Notes: generated by a model not told the origin, from the sequence alone. Positions 23,250-35,191 are shown, counted from the stretch's first letter. The stretch is 64,000 nt of DNA from Oncomelania hupensis (GCA_036898135.1 CM072520.1:399501-463500); one strand, 5' to 3'. Numbers and translations are program-made.

Positions 23250-23283
<34 letters not shown>
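23242..23283. repeat. (CT)n microsatellite
   Basis: CT tract abutting the LTR candidate. Confidence 0.95.
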
Positions 23284-23285
<2 letters not shown>

Positions 23286-23589
23286 GATTACGGATTTACA
23301 CAGTTTCGGATAAATGAAATAGTCTGTCATGCATATTTTAATTTTAAAATATCTGTCGTTGATTAAAAAATAATAAATTCCAGGGCAGAAAACGAACCTA
23401 TGACATAAACACATAAGCAGCATAAAAGCACCTAATAAATGTCAATAAGTAAACATTTAAAAAAAAAGACAGCAGTAGCGGAATGTTAATAATAATGATG
23501 GTTAAAAGTTTGGTTTTTTGCAAACATTGCCATAAAAATGTTCTTTTGCAATGGCATAGGCTCAATAAGTTACCACGCACAGATCATTC

Positions 23590-23794
23590 ATATAGCAGAT
23601 GATGAAATATAGCCAGCCCGAGCTAAGGGGAAATAATCCGTGAGAGCGTCTCGCATTTTTGTATAGGACATAATGGAAGTTCCCCCTCTTTCCGTAATAA
23701 GCTCTTTGGTATTACTAGGCAAAAGCTCAGGGCGCACAGAAGCACAAGGCTTATACTGGCCAACACAATCGTCTGAGGAGTTGGTTTCATTCAT
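23590..23794 (-). pseudogene. Unrecognised open frame with a block shared with the THAP exon flank
   Basis: A minus-strand frame from ATG at 23,794 reads MNETNSSDDCVGQYKPC and later YTKMRDALTDYFPLARAG, then stops at 23,590. I do not recognise the family. Its nucleotides around 23,720-23,680 (ACCAAAGAGCTTA...AGAGGGGGAACTT) closely match the plus strand just upstream of the THAP exon at 20,178-20,215. The two regions therefore share ancestry or a small repeat. It could be an exon or transposon debris. Confidence 0.3.
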
Positions 23795-23799
23795 TTAAC

Positions 23800-24700
23800 G
23801 CCTTTTCACCTCAGTGATTTTAGACTAATCTGTCCGATAAAAATGTGTAATAATTTGTCTGAGAAGCTATCATAATTTAAAATCACAAACTTATCAATTT
23901 CTTCAAACTACGTTAAAAAAAGAAATAAAGGGGGAGACGGGATGGGCGGGAGCGAGAGAGCTGTATCTTGTGAAAAGATGCTAAAAATGCGCATAGAAAA
24001 TCACAGGTAGGAAGAAATGTGTGTGGAAAGTTGTTGAAAATAAAATGTGACACGGTCAGAAGCGGTTACATGAAAGTACGAATGTGTTGGTACTTTCTTG
24101 CAATGATAATTCTGCATTTCCAAAGAGTAGGGTGTCACATCACCCGAATGAGATCAGTGACTTAACCTCAAACAGCGTGTGAGGGAATTCAAACTCAAAC
24201 TAAAATACTAACACAAATACCAGATGAACAGTTACACTCTTTTATTTAACACATATACACACCGGAATATGGGAAATCTAACCTTACCTCAACCCCTAAC
24301 CGGTCCCCACAACCCCAACAATTAACAATCAATTACCTCCCTTGTCTAATCCGTAACCCCTTAAACATTGGACACAAAGTGCCAACCCAACCAATGATAC
24401 AACAATATGAAAATAAAGAGGAAGTATTACAACAGTTGGCTTATGTATACAATCAATAAGATTTGAAAGAAATGTATTTACTTAATATCAAACCCTTTAC
24501 ATAAACCAGCACAATTGTTCGTTATTCATTACTAAGCTTAACTTACTATCATCTGGAATCAGCAACACAAGCCTTTTGCTTTTCCACATTAAATTCCAGA
24601 AAATCACCACACTGTCTTCAAAACCTAGCACAGTCCTTAATGAAACGAGTCTTGGTCACGACCTTAAACGAATTCTGAGAAAATCACTGTTCTAAGACAA
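23800..24700. other. AT-rich region, possibly a truncated relative of the 2.1-kb LTR
   Basis: At 24,133 a TGTCACATCACCC start, followed about 105 bp later by CTTTTATTTAACAC, mimics the left end of the 21,107 LTR. I find no matching right terminus. No gene seen. Confidence 0.25.
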
Positions 24701-24800
24701 TGTTCTCTAAGTGTTTAATGTATTTATGTGAAAATCACTGTATTAAGTGTTCTCTAAGTGTTTAATGTATTTATGTGAAAATCACTGTCTTAAGTGTAAC
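24700..24800. repeat. 45-bp minisatellite, left block
   Basis: About two copies of a unit with GTTCTCTAAGTGTTTAATG then TATTTATGTGAAAATCACTG. The same unit reappears at 25,870-25,990. Confidence 0.88.
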
Positions 24801-25137
24801 AGTTTCAAGATTCAGATTCAAGATTCAAGATTCTTTATTGTCCAAACACAAGGCATGGATATTTGTTTAGCAGTGCAATAAGGAAGGAGATAACAACATC
24901 AAAATTATTAAAAACATGGACATGTATACAATATTGATACATTTGATATACTATTAAAAACAACTTCCATACCAAAATACAAATCTATAAACACTAACAC
25001 ACATGCATAAACAGATAACCAGTCACATACCCATGCGTACACATTTAACACACAGATAATTATTCCACAGTATATACATGTATACACAACTACAACACTC
25101 ACCCATTCTTCCATGCCTTAGATCCATCCTAGATCAT

Positions 25138-25209
<72 letters not shown>

Positions 25210-25210
25210 T
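25138..25210. repeat. (ATC)n microsatellite within LINE D
   Basis: About 24 units. Confidence 0.95.
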
Positions 25211-25313
25211 ATAATAATAAGAGTAATAATACAAAATAATCATCATAATATTAATAATAATCGTAATCATTAGAGTAATTATAAAAATAATAATAATAAC
25301 AATGCAACTACAA

Positions 25314-25314
25314 C

Positions 25315-25371
<57 letters not shown>
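25314..25371. repeat. (ATA)n microsatellite within LINE D
   Basis: About 19 units. Confidence 0.95.
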
Positions 25372-25869
25372 AGCAGCACCAACAGACAACTAATAATTAA
25401 TATATGGTAATAATGATAATAATAATAACAATACTACTACAACTAATAATAATAACAACTGAAAGAATACAAAACCAAGTTTCATGATAATCTCGGGGAA
25501 CAAAATTAATAAAAATAATAATAATAACAAGAACAACAACCAAATTAACTAATTGATAAAATCTCTGGTCAAAGTTGAGTAAGAAAAGAACACCACATTC
25601 TCATATAATTGTTTGCAGCAGATATAATGCACGAAAGCAAATTGCCTCCTTTATTACAAGGGTTAGCATTCTTATCGCTGGAGCGTTTCGTTTGCAAGTC
25701 GGATGGCTGTTGGAAGGTATGAATTCTTGAAGCGCGTCGTGCGACACTTCATAGAGAGGAAGCGCCCCTCGCTGCGCCGGGAGACACAGGCAGCGACTGC
25801 GTCATGCAGGGATGCGCCTCGTTGTTGCGGATGCGACGCAGCTTTGGTGATGGAAGCGCGTTCGTGGAG

Positions 25870-25990
25870 TTCTCTAAGTGTTTAATGTATTTATGTGAAA
25901 ATCACTGTATTAAGTGTTCTCTAAGTGTTTAATGTATTTATGTAAAATCACTGTATGAAATGTTCTCTAAGTGTTTAATGTATTTATGTG
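25870..25990. repeat. 45-bp minisatellite, right block
   Basis: Two and a half copies of the unit also found at 24,700-24,800, here inside LINE D. Confidence 0.88.
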
Positions 25991-26387
25991 CGTGTACTGT
26001 TGTATGTTGGTGTATGTGTGCGAAGCCCTGAATACCGCAACCCCAAGCAGCAGCTGTCATGCCGCGCAAAGGCAGCAAAGGTCACGCAGCACCCAATAGC
26101 CGCAACGTCTCGGCTTTTCGGCTCCGGTTCAAAACATCGTTGAACCAAAGCACGGCACCATAGTCGAGAGCACAGATTTAATACAGACCCAAAATTACCT
26201 TGAGTACCCTAGCTATATGCATGAACTTACATCGTCTGCAGTGCGTTTGAGTTTGACTGAAGCATGACCAAGCAAGCAGTCAGCTGTATTGTGACTACAC
26301 TGACTACGTAGCTGGAGCTTACTCTGGAAGTGAAATCCAATACTGTAGGTCCGCGACCAGCCAGAGTATGGTAGGTCTGTACATAAC

Positions 26388-27662
26388 CTTGGTCCTTTGT
26401 TATGATTGTACACAACGTTGATCCCTTGTTATGATTGTACACAACCTTGGTCTTTAGTTATTATTGTACACAACGTTGGTCTTTAGTTATTATTGTACAC
26501 AACGTTGGTCTTTTGTTATTATTGTACACAACGTTGGTCCATTGCTATGATTGTACATAACCTTGGTCTTTTGTTATGATTGTACACAACCTTGGTCTTT
26601 TGTTATTATTGTACACAACGTTGGTCCATTGCTATGATTGTACACAACCTTGGTCTTTAGTTATGATTGTACATAACCTTGGTCTTTTGTTATGATTGTA
26701 CATAACCTTGGTCTTTTGTTATGATTGTACATAACCTTGATCCTTTGTTATTATTGTACACAACGTTGGTCCATTGCTATGATTGTACACAACCTTGGTC
26801 CTTTGTTATGATTGTACATAACCTTGGTCTTTTGTTATGATTGTACATAACCTTGATCATTTGTTATGATTGTACACAACGTTGATCCTTTGTTATGATT
26901 GTACACAACCTTGGTCCTTTGTTATGATTGTACACAACGTTGGTCCTTTGTTATGATTGTACACAACGTTGGTCCTTTGTTATGATTGTACACAACCTTT
27001 GTCTTTTGTTATGATTGTACACAACGTTGGTCCTTTGTTATGATTGTACACAACGTTGGTCCTTTGTTATGATTGTATACAACGTTGGTCCTTTGTTATG
27101 ATTGTACACAACGTTGGTCCTTTGCTATGATTGTACATAACCTTGGTCCTTTGTTATGATTGTACATAACCTTGGTCCTTTGTTATGATTGTACACAACC
27201 TTGGTCCTTTGTTATGATTGTACATAACCTTGGTCCTTTGTTATGATTGTACATAACCTTGGTCCTTTGTTATGATTGTACACAACCTTGGTCCTTTGTT
27301 ATGATTGTACATAAACTTGATCCTTTGTTGTGATTGTACATAACCTTGGTCCCTTGTTATGATTGTACATAACCTTGCTCCTTTGTTACGATTGTACATA
27401 ACCTTGGTCCTTTATTATGATTGTACACAACCTTGCTCCTTTGTTACGATTGTACATAACCTTGGTCCTTTGTTATGATTGTACACAACCTTGCTCCTTT
27501 GTTACGATTGTACACAACCTTGGTCTTTTGTTTGTGATTGTTTGTACACAACCTTTGTCCTTTGTTGTGATTGTTTGTACACAACCTTGGTCCTTTGTTG
27601 TGATTGTTTGTACACAACCTTGGTCCTTTGTTGTGATTGTTTGTACACAACCTTGGTCCTTG
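26388..27662. repeat. 29-bp minisatellite
   Basis: About 43 copies of CTTTGTTATGATTGTACA followed by CAACCTTGGTC. CCTTGG/CGTTGG and TACACAA/TACATAA variants are intermixed. The last five units lengthen to 33 bp through an extra TTTG. Each unit carries CTTTGTT, a SOX/HMG-box consensus. Confidence 0.95.
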
Positions 27663-27795
27663 CCGTCAGCATGACATAGCACTGCATGTCACTGTTTCCA
27701 TACTCACTACTTGCATTTCCACCCGTACAATATCTTCTTACTATACCTTAGTCTCTATCTCTCTCTCTGTCCCTGTCCCTCTCTGTCTCTCCCTC

Positions 27796-29292
27796 TGTGA
27801 CGTGGGGTTTTATTGTTGCTGGGCTCTGCACAATGGAATGCTGTAACCCTCACGTCTTATTCTATGGGGACCGCTAGTGAGTTACCCGGTGAATTACTTT
27901 AATACATTTATTTGTTTAGCTCGGTCTGTGTTAAGGCTGGGGTACAGAGATAGATAGAAAAATGGTATAAGATCACTGTCACACTAGCTTTCACACGACT
28001 ATGAATCATATGTAGTCCAGCCACTTGATAACAGTGCAAAATCACACATTTATTTCTTCTACTCTATACACGATCTTCGAAGTACGAATCTAACTTAAAA
28101 GTTCAATTGTTAATGCGAATGGTTCGCTCGCTGATCCTCTAGGCAGCTACTTTTTCTTCATCGGGCTCTGGCTACTAGCGTTCATGAAGAGTGGACTACT
28201 GTGGTCCTTTTGATACAGTTTTAGTGCACTGTTTCCTGGGCACTTAACTGAGTGGTTGCGTGGTTGAAGCGCTGCGTTGAGGTAGCTTCTGGTACACGCT
28301 GTGTCGTCGTGTAGTCTTTGACTTTTTGGTACGACGTTTGGGGCGCACGATGATGTAAATGCCTCGGCAGCCAACTGTTCGCGTTGACGTGTCGTTTGCT
28401 GAGTTGGGCTCACGATATACCGCCTGCTCGTCTGTAACATATGAGACAAAATTCTGCACAACCCTGAATAATAGGTCTGTGCAAAGCGTCTCACTGAAAG
28501 CCAAAGTAGCCCTCAGTGATAGCTCCACATCTCTATACATAAGCGACGAACATTCTGCTAAGGCGGTGGTCCACTGGAATCTCCACTCTAATTTCCTATA
28601 CATACATAAATATAAATCGTGGCTAACTATACACATAAAGAATTAATAATATTATAAACATTCACTGGTATAGCCACTGGTCTGCAAGCATACATATAGG
28701 TTAAACAACAGTGGTTCCGTCAGGTATACAACATGGCGTCAAACCCGGTCGTGCTTGACACGTGGTCGGCTTCTCCACGTGGTAAGGCAAAGTCGGACTA
28801 ACAATTCAAATCTATGCATAGCAAATTCCACAAACATAATTTCAACAATAATATAAATACATCACGATGAAACAGAAGTATGTTCATTTACCTGTTCGAC
28901 AATGTCAGGCCGTGGCTACTTGATTGAATTCAAAAATTCACCAAGCACTGCTGTCTAATTTTCTCAGGAGAGAGTCTGTCAGAGAGTACTGTGTACTCCT
29001 TAGCATCTCAAACTCGACTGACTCCTACCTGGCTTTGACTGAATCAGCCAGAACTGGTTCTAACCACTCTACCTGTGTCCTGATTGGCTGAAACAATCTA
29101 AGTGGCTATAAAGTTCGAAACACCATAGACCGCGATGATGTCACTAAACGGCTCGCGTCAGCTCGCAGTGTGTGTGTACACATCAGTTATACCTTAATTG
29201 TCTGCTATAGACTACAGTAACCTTCTAAGTTTTAGTACTGCTAAACAAGCAAAAGCTCAGATAGTGCGGGGTTAACGGGTCTGCTTGTTACA
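27796..29292 (-). mobile_element. Solo LTR, 1.5 kb (family E, copy B)
   Basis: On the plus strand it runs from TGTGACGTGGGG to CTTGTTACA; that is, TGTAACAAG...CGTCACA on the minus strand. Perfect 5-bp duplications CCCTC lie at 27,791-27,795 and 29,293-29,297. It aligns over its length with copy A at 11,895-13,378 in the opposite orientation. It stops 174 bp before the start codon of the Ig-like gene, so it could influence that promoter. Frames inside are decayed. Confidence 0.82.
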
Positions 29293-29297
29293 CCCTC

Positions 29298-29299
29298 TG

Positions 29300-29338
<39 letters not shown>
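29298..29338. repeat. (CT)n microsatellite
   Basis: CT tract beside LTR copy B. Confidence 0.9.
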
Positions 29339-29339
<1 letters not shown>

Positions 29340-29465
29340 GCTCCCCTTCTCCCATCCAACCTCTCCCAACCCGTTCACGCTCATCAGGAACAGGTTGGTT
29401 TCACAACATTGCAGTCACAGTGCCAAGATCACAGTTCTCTTGGAGTAACGAACATCATTGTCAGC

Positions 29466-29547
29466 ATGTCCACAGTGTTAGAAAGAACTGCCCTGCTGTT
29501 GCCGACTTTCCTCATGCTTGGTCTGCTCTTGATCTCTTTCAAACAAA
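29466..29547 (+). CDS. Ig-like secreted protein, exon 1 (signal peptide)
   Basis: From ATG at 29,466 the frame gives a 27-residue signal peptide: a short polar start (MSTVLERT), then a hydrophobic core (residues 9-24, rich in Leu, Phe and Met), then Lys-Gln. It ends at CAAA|GTAAGT, a consensus donor, in phase 1. That is the phase needed by the acceptor at 45,584. The product would therefore enter the secretory pathway. The start is chosen because it is the first ATG of the hydrophobic frame; in-frame sequence upstream is CT microsatellite. The exon lies just downstream of solo LTR copy B and is followed by a 16-kb intron. Confidence 0.6.
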
Positions 29548-29576
29548 GTAAGTTACATTTTTTTAATGTAGCTAAC

Positions 29577-29816
29577 CCTCATCATCATCATCATGATCAT
29601 CATCATGATCATCATCCTCATCTGTAGCCATCATGATCATCATCATCATCATCGTCGTCGTCATCGCCGTCGTCGCCATTATCATTATCATCATCAGCAG
29701 CAAGAACATCTCCCTCTTTTCCACCTCCTTCTTAACTGTTTCACCAGAGATGCCTCTCCTCCTCCTCCTCCTCCTCCTCATCATCATCATCATCATCATC
29801 ATCATCCCGAGCATTG
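29577..29816. repeat. (ATC)n/(CTC)n simple repeats at the start of intron 1
   Basis: ATC, GTC and CTC triplet tracts beginning 30 bp after the exon 1 donor. They create long frames of His, Ile or Met runs that are not genes. Confidence 0.9.
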
Positions 29817-30011
29817 ACCAGTGGCAAACAGAGAAAGCTATAAAAGAGCGATGGTAGCGTGTGCACATTAACTCATTTGTCCTGAACAAAAAATCACGCC
29901 TGATGTCTACATTCAGACAGCACACTTCTCTCTGCTATGATAACACGTGTTTTCAAATTATATTTAAATACAAACATTGCATTGTAGTATTTGCGATACA
30001 TGTATACGTGT

Positions 30012-30478
30012 GGTGGCCTCATGGCGCAGTGGATTAGTCGCCGGTTTCCTCTGCCGAAGGTCGCGGGTTCGATTCCTGCAAGAGGTGAACTTGTGTGACT
30101 TAGGTACGAGATTATGGAAGTCACCGAGTTTTCTCCGGCTACTCCAGTTTCTTCCATCCCTTACATAACGGTATTTGAAGCAGTCAATCTAACATTTTAA
30201 AAAATTAAACATTCGATTTCCTTTCCGTCTTCCAACTGCGATCTCTATGCCTTTACACCACATGTTTGAGTGATAGGTGTGTGTTTGGTGTGTGTGTGTG
30301 TTTGGTGTGAGTGTGTTTGGTGTGTGTGTGTTTGGTGTGTGCGTGTTTAGTGTGTGTGTGTGTGTGAGAGAGAGGGGTGGAACATGTGAGCGCGTGTGTT
30401 GTTACAGATCTCTGCTCTTTGAGCCCAATTGATGACTTGGAAAAAAGCGCGTGTATAGCATCCAGTATTGTTATGTAT
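30012..30478 (+). mobile_element. tRNA-derived SINE, family S (copy 1)
   Basis: Head GGTGGCCTCATGGCGCAGTG with B box GGTTCGATTCC (30,066-30,076). The conserved body includes CACCGAGTTTTCTCC, then a variable GT microsatellite (30,277-30,368). The 3' end is an L2-like tail: TTTGAGCCC...GCGCGTGTATAGCATCC. Copy 2 is at 46,382-46,782. Confidence 0.85.
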
Positions 30479-30488
30479 TTCTTTCTTT

Positions 30489-30915
30489 TAATTCACATCC
30501 CCCAAAAACATCACTTAAAGTGTGCAAGAAAAGGAATGCAAGTCGTGGTCACCAAAAAACATCACTAAAAGTGTGCAAGAAAAGGAATGCAAGTCGTGGT
30601 CACCAAAAAACATCACTAAAAGTGTGCAAGAAAAGGAATGCAAGTCGTGGTCATCAAAAACATCACTAAAGGTGTGCAAGAAAGGGAATGCAAGTCGTGG
30701 TCATCAAAAACATCACTAAAAGTGTGGAAGAAAAGGAATGCAAGTCGTGGTCACCAAAAACATCACTAAAAGTGTGGAAGAAAAGGACTGCAAGTCGTGG
30801 TCACCAAAAACATCACTAAAAGTGTGGAAGAAAAGGAACGCAAGTCGTGGTCACCCAAAAACATCACTAAAAGTGTGGAAGAAAAGGAACGCAAGTCGTG
30901 GTCACCAAAGGGTTA
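30489..30915. repeat. 51-bp minisatellite
   Basis: About eight copies of a unit with ACATCACTAAAAGTGTGCAA, GAAAAGGAATGCAAGTCG and TGGTCACCAA. It begins within about 10 bp of the SINE's 3' end. Confidence 0.93.
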
Positions 30916-31150
30916 GGAGATAAGAGAGGCAGGTGACGACTGCCGCCACCTTCATACACAGTATCTCAGTTCGCTCAGTCCACGCCTCAATCATCGCCGA
31001 ATGGATCCACAATGACTACATGATAGCCTGGTTGTGCTGCATATGGTAGTTTGTTTTGTTTAAACACTACTCACGCTGCTCTCCCTTTCTGTGCTGTGGC
31101 TTAATGGGTAGGGAAGAGGGGTGGGGAAAGAAAAACCAGTCACGTTAAAC
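30916..31150. other. Intron 1 sequence between minisatellite and satellite
   Basis: Nothing recognised. Confidence 0.35.
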
Positions 31151-31154
31151 AAAG

Positions 31155-31740
31155 CTATCATGTATTCAGCATACAATATATACAGTGTAGGATACAGAAT
31201 ATGGTACGCTATGGGATACAATGTAGGATACGGTATGGAACACAGTATAGGATATGGTATAGGACACTGTATAGAATATGGTATAGGACACAGTATAGGA
31301 CACTGTATAGAATATGGTATAGGACACAGTATAGGATATGCTATAGGACACAGTATAGGATATGCTATAGGACACATTATATGATATGGTATAGGACACA
31401 TTATATGATATGGTATAGGACACAGTATAGGATATGCTATAGGACACAGTATATGATATGGTATAGGACACAGTATAGGACACCGTATAGAATATGGTAT
31501 AGGACATAGTATAGGATATGGTATAGGACACAGTATAGGATATGGTATAGGACACAGTATAGGATATGGTATAGGACACAGTATATGATATGGTATAGGA
31601 CACATTATATGATATGGTATAGGACACAGTATAGGATATGCTATAGGACACAGTATAGGATATGCTATAGGACACATTATATGATATGGTATAGGACACA
31701 GTATAGGACACCGTATAGAATATGGTATAGGACACAATAT
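31155..31740. repeat. 24-bp satellite, segment 1 (variant subfamily)
   Basis: The satellite unit is two 12-mers, ATAGGACACAGT and ATAGGATATGGT. The left margin (31,155-31,250) is degenerate. This segment is enriched for ATAGAATATGGT and ACACTGT variants that are rare in the later segments. Some 12-mers are reduplicated, so the dimer phase changes. Confidence 0.95.
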
Positions 31741-32027
31741 CCTATCCTATCCTGTCCCGTAACCCGGAGGTCGTAGGGGCACCACAGATGATCGTTTAAC
31801 CAACATACATACTCCATCTTTCTCTGTCCTCAGCAGCCCTGATGACTTCGCTCAGTGTCAAACCAGTCCATTCTCGAATGTTGTCCTCCCACCTCTTTTT
31901 CGGTCTCCCTCTTCTTCTACCTCCTTGCACTGTGCCTTGCAGAATAGTCTTTGCAAGGTCTGATGATCTGGTAACGTGGCCATACCATCGGAGTTTCCGT
32001 TTCTTCACCACTGTGAGCAGGTCATCG
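31741..32027 (-). mobile_element. LINE copy B, 5'-truncated insertion in the satellite
   Basis: The minus strand encodes the LINE C-terminus (DDLLTVVKKRKLRWYGHVT, then RWEDNIREWTGLTLSE). It ends in a short (GGATA)n tail at 31,741. It is flanked by an exact 14-bp duplication ATAGGACACAATAT (31,727-31,740 and 32,028-32,041), a variant satellite 12-mer plus two bases. This shows insertion into pre-existing satellite by target-primed reverse transcription. Confidence 0.9.
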
Positions 32028-35000
32028 ATAGGACACAATATAGGACACTGTATAGAATATGGTATAGGACACAATATAGGATATTGTATAGAATATGCTA
32101 TAGGACACAGTATAGGATATTGTATAGAATATGGTATAGGACACAGTATAGGACACTGTATAGAATATGGTATAGGACACAGTATAGGACACTGTATAGA
32201 ATATGGTATAGGACACAGTATAGGACACTGTATAGAATATGGTATAGGACACAATATAGGACACTGTATAGAATATGGTATAGGACACAGTATAGGATAT
32301 TGTATAGGACACAGTATAGGACACAGAATAGGTCACAGTATAGGATATGGTGTAGGACACAATATAGGACACTGTATAGAATATGGTATAGGACACAGAA
32401 TAGGTCACAGTATAGGATATGGTATAGGACACAGTATAGGACACTGTATAGGATACTGTATAGGACACAGTATAGAACACAGTATAGGACACAGTATAGG
32501 ATATGATATAGGAGACAGTATAGGACACAGTATAGGATATGGTATAGGACACATTATAGGACACTGTATAGGATACTGTATAGGACACAGTAAAGGACAA
32601 AGTTTAGGATATGGTATAGGACAAAACAAATAGGATATGGTATAGGACAAAGTATAGGATATGGATCATATGGTATAGGACAAAGTTTAGGATATGCTAT
32701 AGGACACATTATAAGATACAGTATAGGATATGGTAAAGGACAAAGTATAGGATATGGTATAGGACACAGTATAGGATATGGTATAGGACACAGTATAGGA
32801 TATGGTATAGGACACAGTATAGGATATGGTATAGGACACAGTATAGGATATGGTATAGGACACAGTATAGGATATGGTATAGGACACAGTATAGGATATG
32901 GTATAGGACAAAGTATAGGATATGGTATAGGACACAGTATAGGATATGGTATAGGACACAGTATAGGATATGGTATAGGACACAGTATAGGATATGATAT
33001 AGGACACAGTATAGGATATGATATAGGACACAGTATAGGATATGATATAGGACATAGTATAGGATATGATATAGGACACAGTATAGGATATGATATAGGA
33101 CATAGTATAGGATATGGTATAGGACACAGTATAGGATATGATATAGGACACAGTATAGGATATGATATAGGACACAGTATAGGATATGGTATAGGACAAA
33201 GTATAGGATATGGTATAGGACATAGTATAGGATATGATATAGGACACAGTATAGGATATGGTATAGGACACAGTATAGGATATGGTATAGGACACAGTAT
33301 AGGATATGGTATAGGACACAGTATAGGATATGGTATAGGACACAGTATAGGATATGGTATAGGACATAGTATAGGATATGGTATAGGACACAGTATAGGA
33401 TATGGTATAGGACACAGTATAGGATATGGTATAGGACACAGTATAGGATATGGTATAGGACAAAGTATAGGATATGGTATAGGACACAGTATAGGATATG
33501 GTATAGGACACAGTATAGGATATGGTATAGGACACAGTATAGGATATGATATAGGACACAGTATAGGATATGGTATAGGATACAGTATAGGATATGGTAT
33601 AGGACACAGTATAGGATATGGTATAGGACACAGTATAGGATATGGTATAGGACACAGTATAGGATATGGTATAGGATACTGTATAGGATATGGTATAGGA
33701 CACAGTATAGGATATGGTATAGGACACAGTATAGGACACAGTATAGGATATGGTATAGGACACAGTATAGGATATGGTATAGGACACAGTATAGGACACA
33801 GTATAGGATATGGTATAGGACACAGTATAGGATATGGTATAGGACACAGTATAGGACACAGTATAGGATATGGTATAGGACACAGTATAGGATATGGTAT
33901 AGGACACAGTATAGGATATGGTATAGGACATAGTATAGGATATGATATAGGACACAGTATAGGATATGGTATAGGACACAGTATAGGATATGATATAGGA
34001 CACAGTATAGGATATGATATAGGACACAGTATAGGATATGGTATAGGACAAAGTATAGGATATGGTATAGGACACAGTATAGGATATGGTATAGAACACA
34101 GTATAGGATATGGTATAGGACACAGTATAGGATATGGTATAGGACACAGTATAGGATATGGTATAGGACACAGTATAGGACACAGTATAGGATATGGTAT
34201 AGGACACAGTATAGGATATGGTATAGGACACAGTATAGGATATGGTATAGGACATAGTATAGGATATGATATAGGACACAGTATAGGATATGGTATAGGA
34301 CACAGTATAGGATATGGTATAGGACATAGTATAGGATATGGTATAGGACACAGTATAGGATATGGTATAGGACACAGTATAGGATATGGTATAGGACACG
34401 GTATAGGATATGGTATAGGACATAGTATAGGATATGGTATAGGACACAGTATAGGATATGGTATAGGACACAGTATAGGATATGGTATAGGACACAGTAT
34501 AGGATATGGTATAGGATACAGTGTAGGATATGGTATAGGACACAGTATAGGATATGGTATAGGATACAGTATAGGATATGGTATAGGACATAGTATAGGA
34601 TATGGTATAGGACATAGTATAGGATATGGTATAGGACACAGCATAGGATATGGTATAGGACATAGTATAGGATATGATATAGGACACATTATAGGATATG
34701 GTATAGGACACAGTATAGGATATGGTATAGGACACAGTATAGGATATGGTATAGGACACAGTATAGGATATGGTATAGGAAACAGTATAGGATATGGTAT
34801 AGGACACAGCATAGGATATGGTATAGGACACAGTATAGGATATGGTATAGGACACAGTATAGGATATGGTATAGGACACAGTATAGGACACAGTATAGGA
34901 TATGGTATAGGACACAGTATAGGATATGGTATAGGACACAGTATAGGATATGGTATAGGACACAGTATAGGATATGATATAGGACACAGTATAGGATATG

Positions 35001-35191
35001 ATATAGGACACAGTAGAGGATATGGTATAGGACATAGTATAGGATATGGTATAGGACACAGTATAGGATATGGTATAGGACACAGTATAGGATATGGTAT
35101 AGGACACAGTATAGGATATGGTATAGGACACAGTATAGGATATGGTATAGGACACAGCATAGGATATGGTATAGGACACAGTATAGGATAT
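32028..35191. repeat. 24-bp satellite, segment 2
   Basis: About 130 units. The left third (to about 32,620) keeps the ATAGAATATGGT subfamily and phase shifts. From about 32,740 the array is a regular 24-mer dimer with GATAT/GGTAT and ACAC/ACAT/ACAA variants. All the large open frames here are by-products: 24 is divisible by three and five of the six frames lack a stop in the unit. Confidence 0.97.

Larger units (their letters stand above)
24803..26215 (-). mobile_element. Non-LTR retrotransposon 3' portion (LINE D)
   Basis: On the minus strand the 3' end near 24,803 reads GGACAATAAAGAATCTTGAA followed by (ATCTTGA)n repeats, a standard LINE tail. At 25,780-25,690 a frame encodes KCRTTRFKNSYLPTAIRLAN, the C-terminal pattern of many non-LTR reverse transcriptases. 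The intervening 3' UTR has expanded into (ATC)n and (ATA)n microsatellites. A block of the 45-bp minisatellite interrupts the element at 25,870-25,990. Upstream sequence to about 26,215 seems to continue it. Confidence 0.55.

Noticed and set aside
29593..29925. His-, Ile- or Met-rich frames after exon 1
   Set aside because: ATC/CTC microsatellite translated in different frames.
30012..30085. Functional tRNA gene
   Set aside because: The same head recurs at 46,382 with an identical long downstream body and an L2-like tail, so it is a SINE.
32554..35179. Overlapping 830- and 868-codon minus-strand frames
   Set aside because: Same satellite artefact; two frames are open at once over the same bases.
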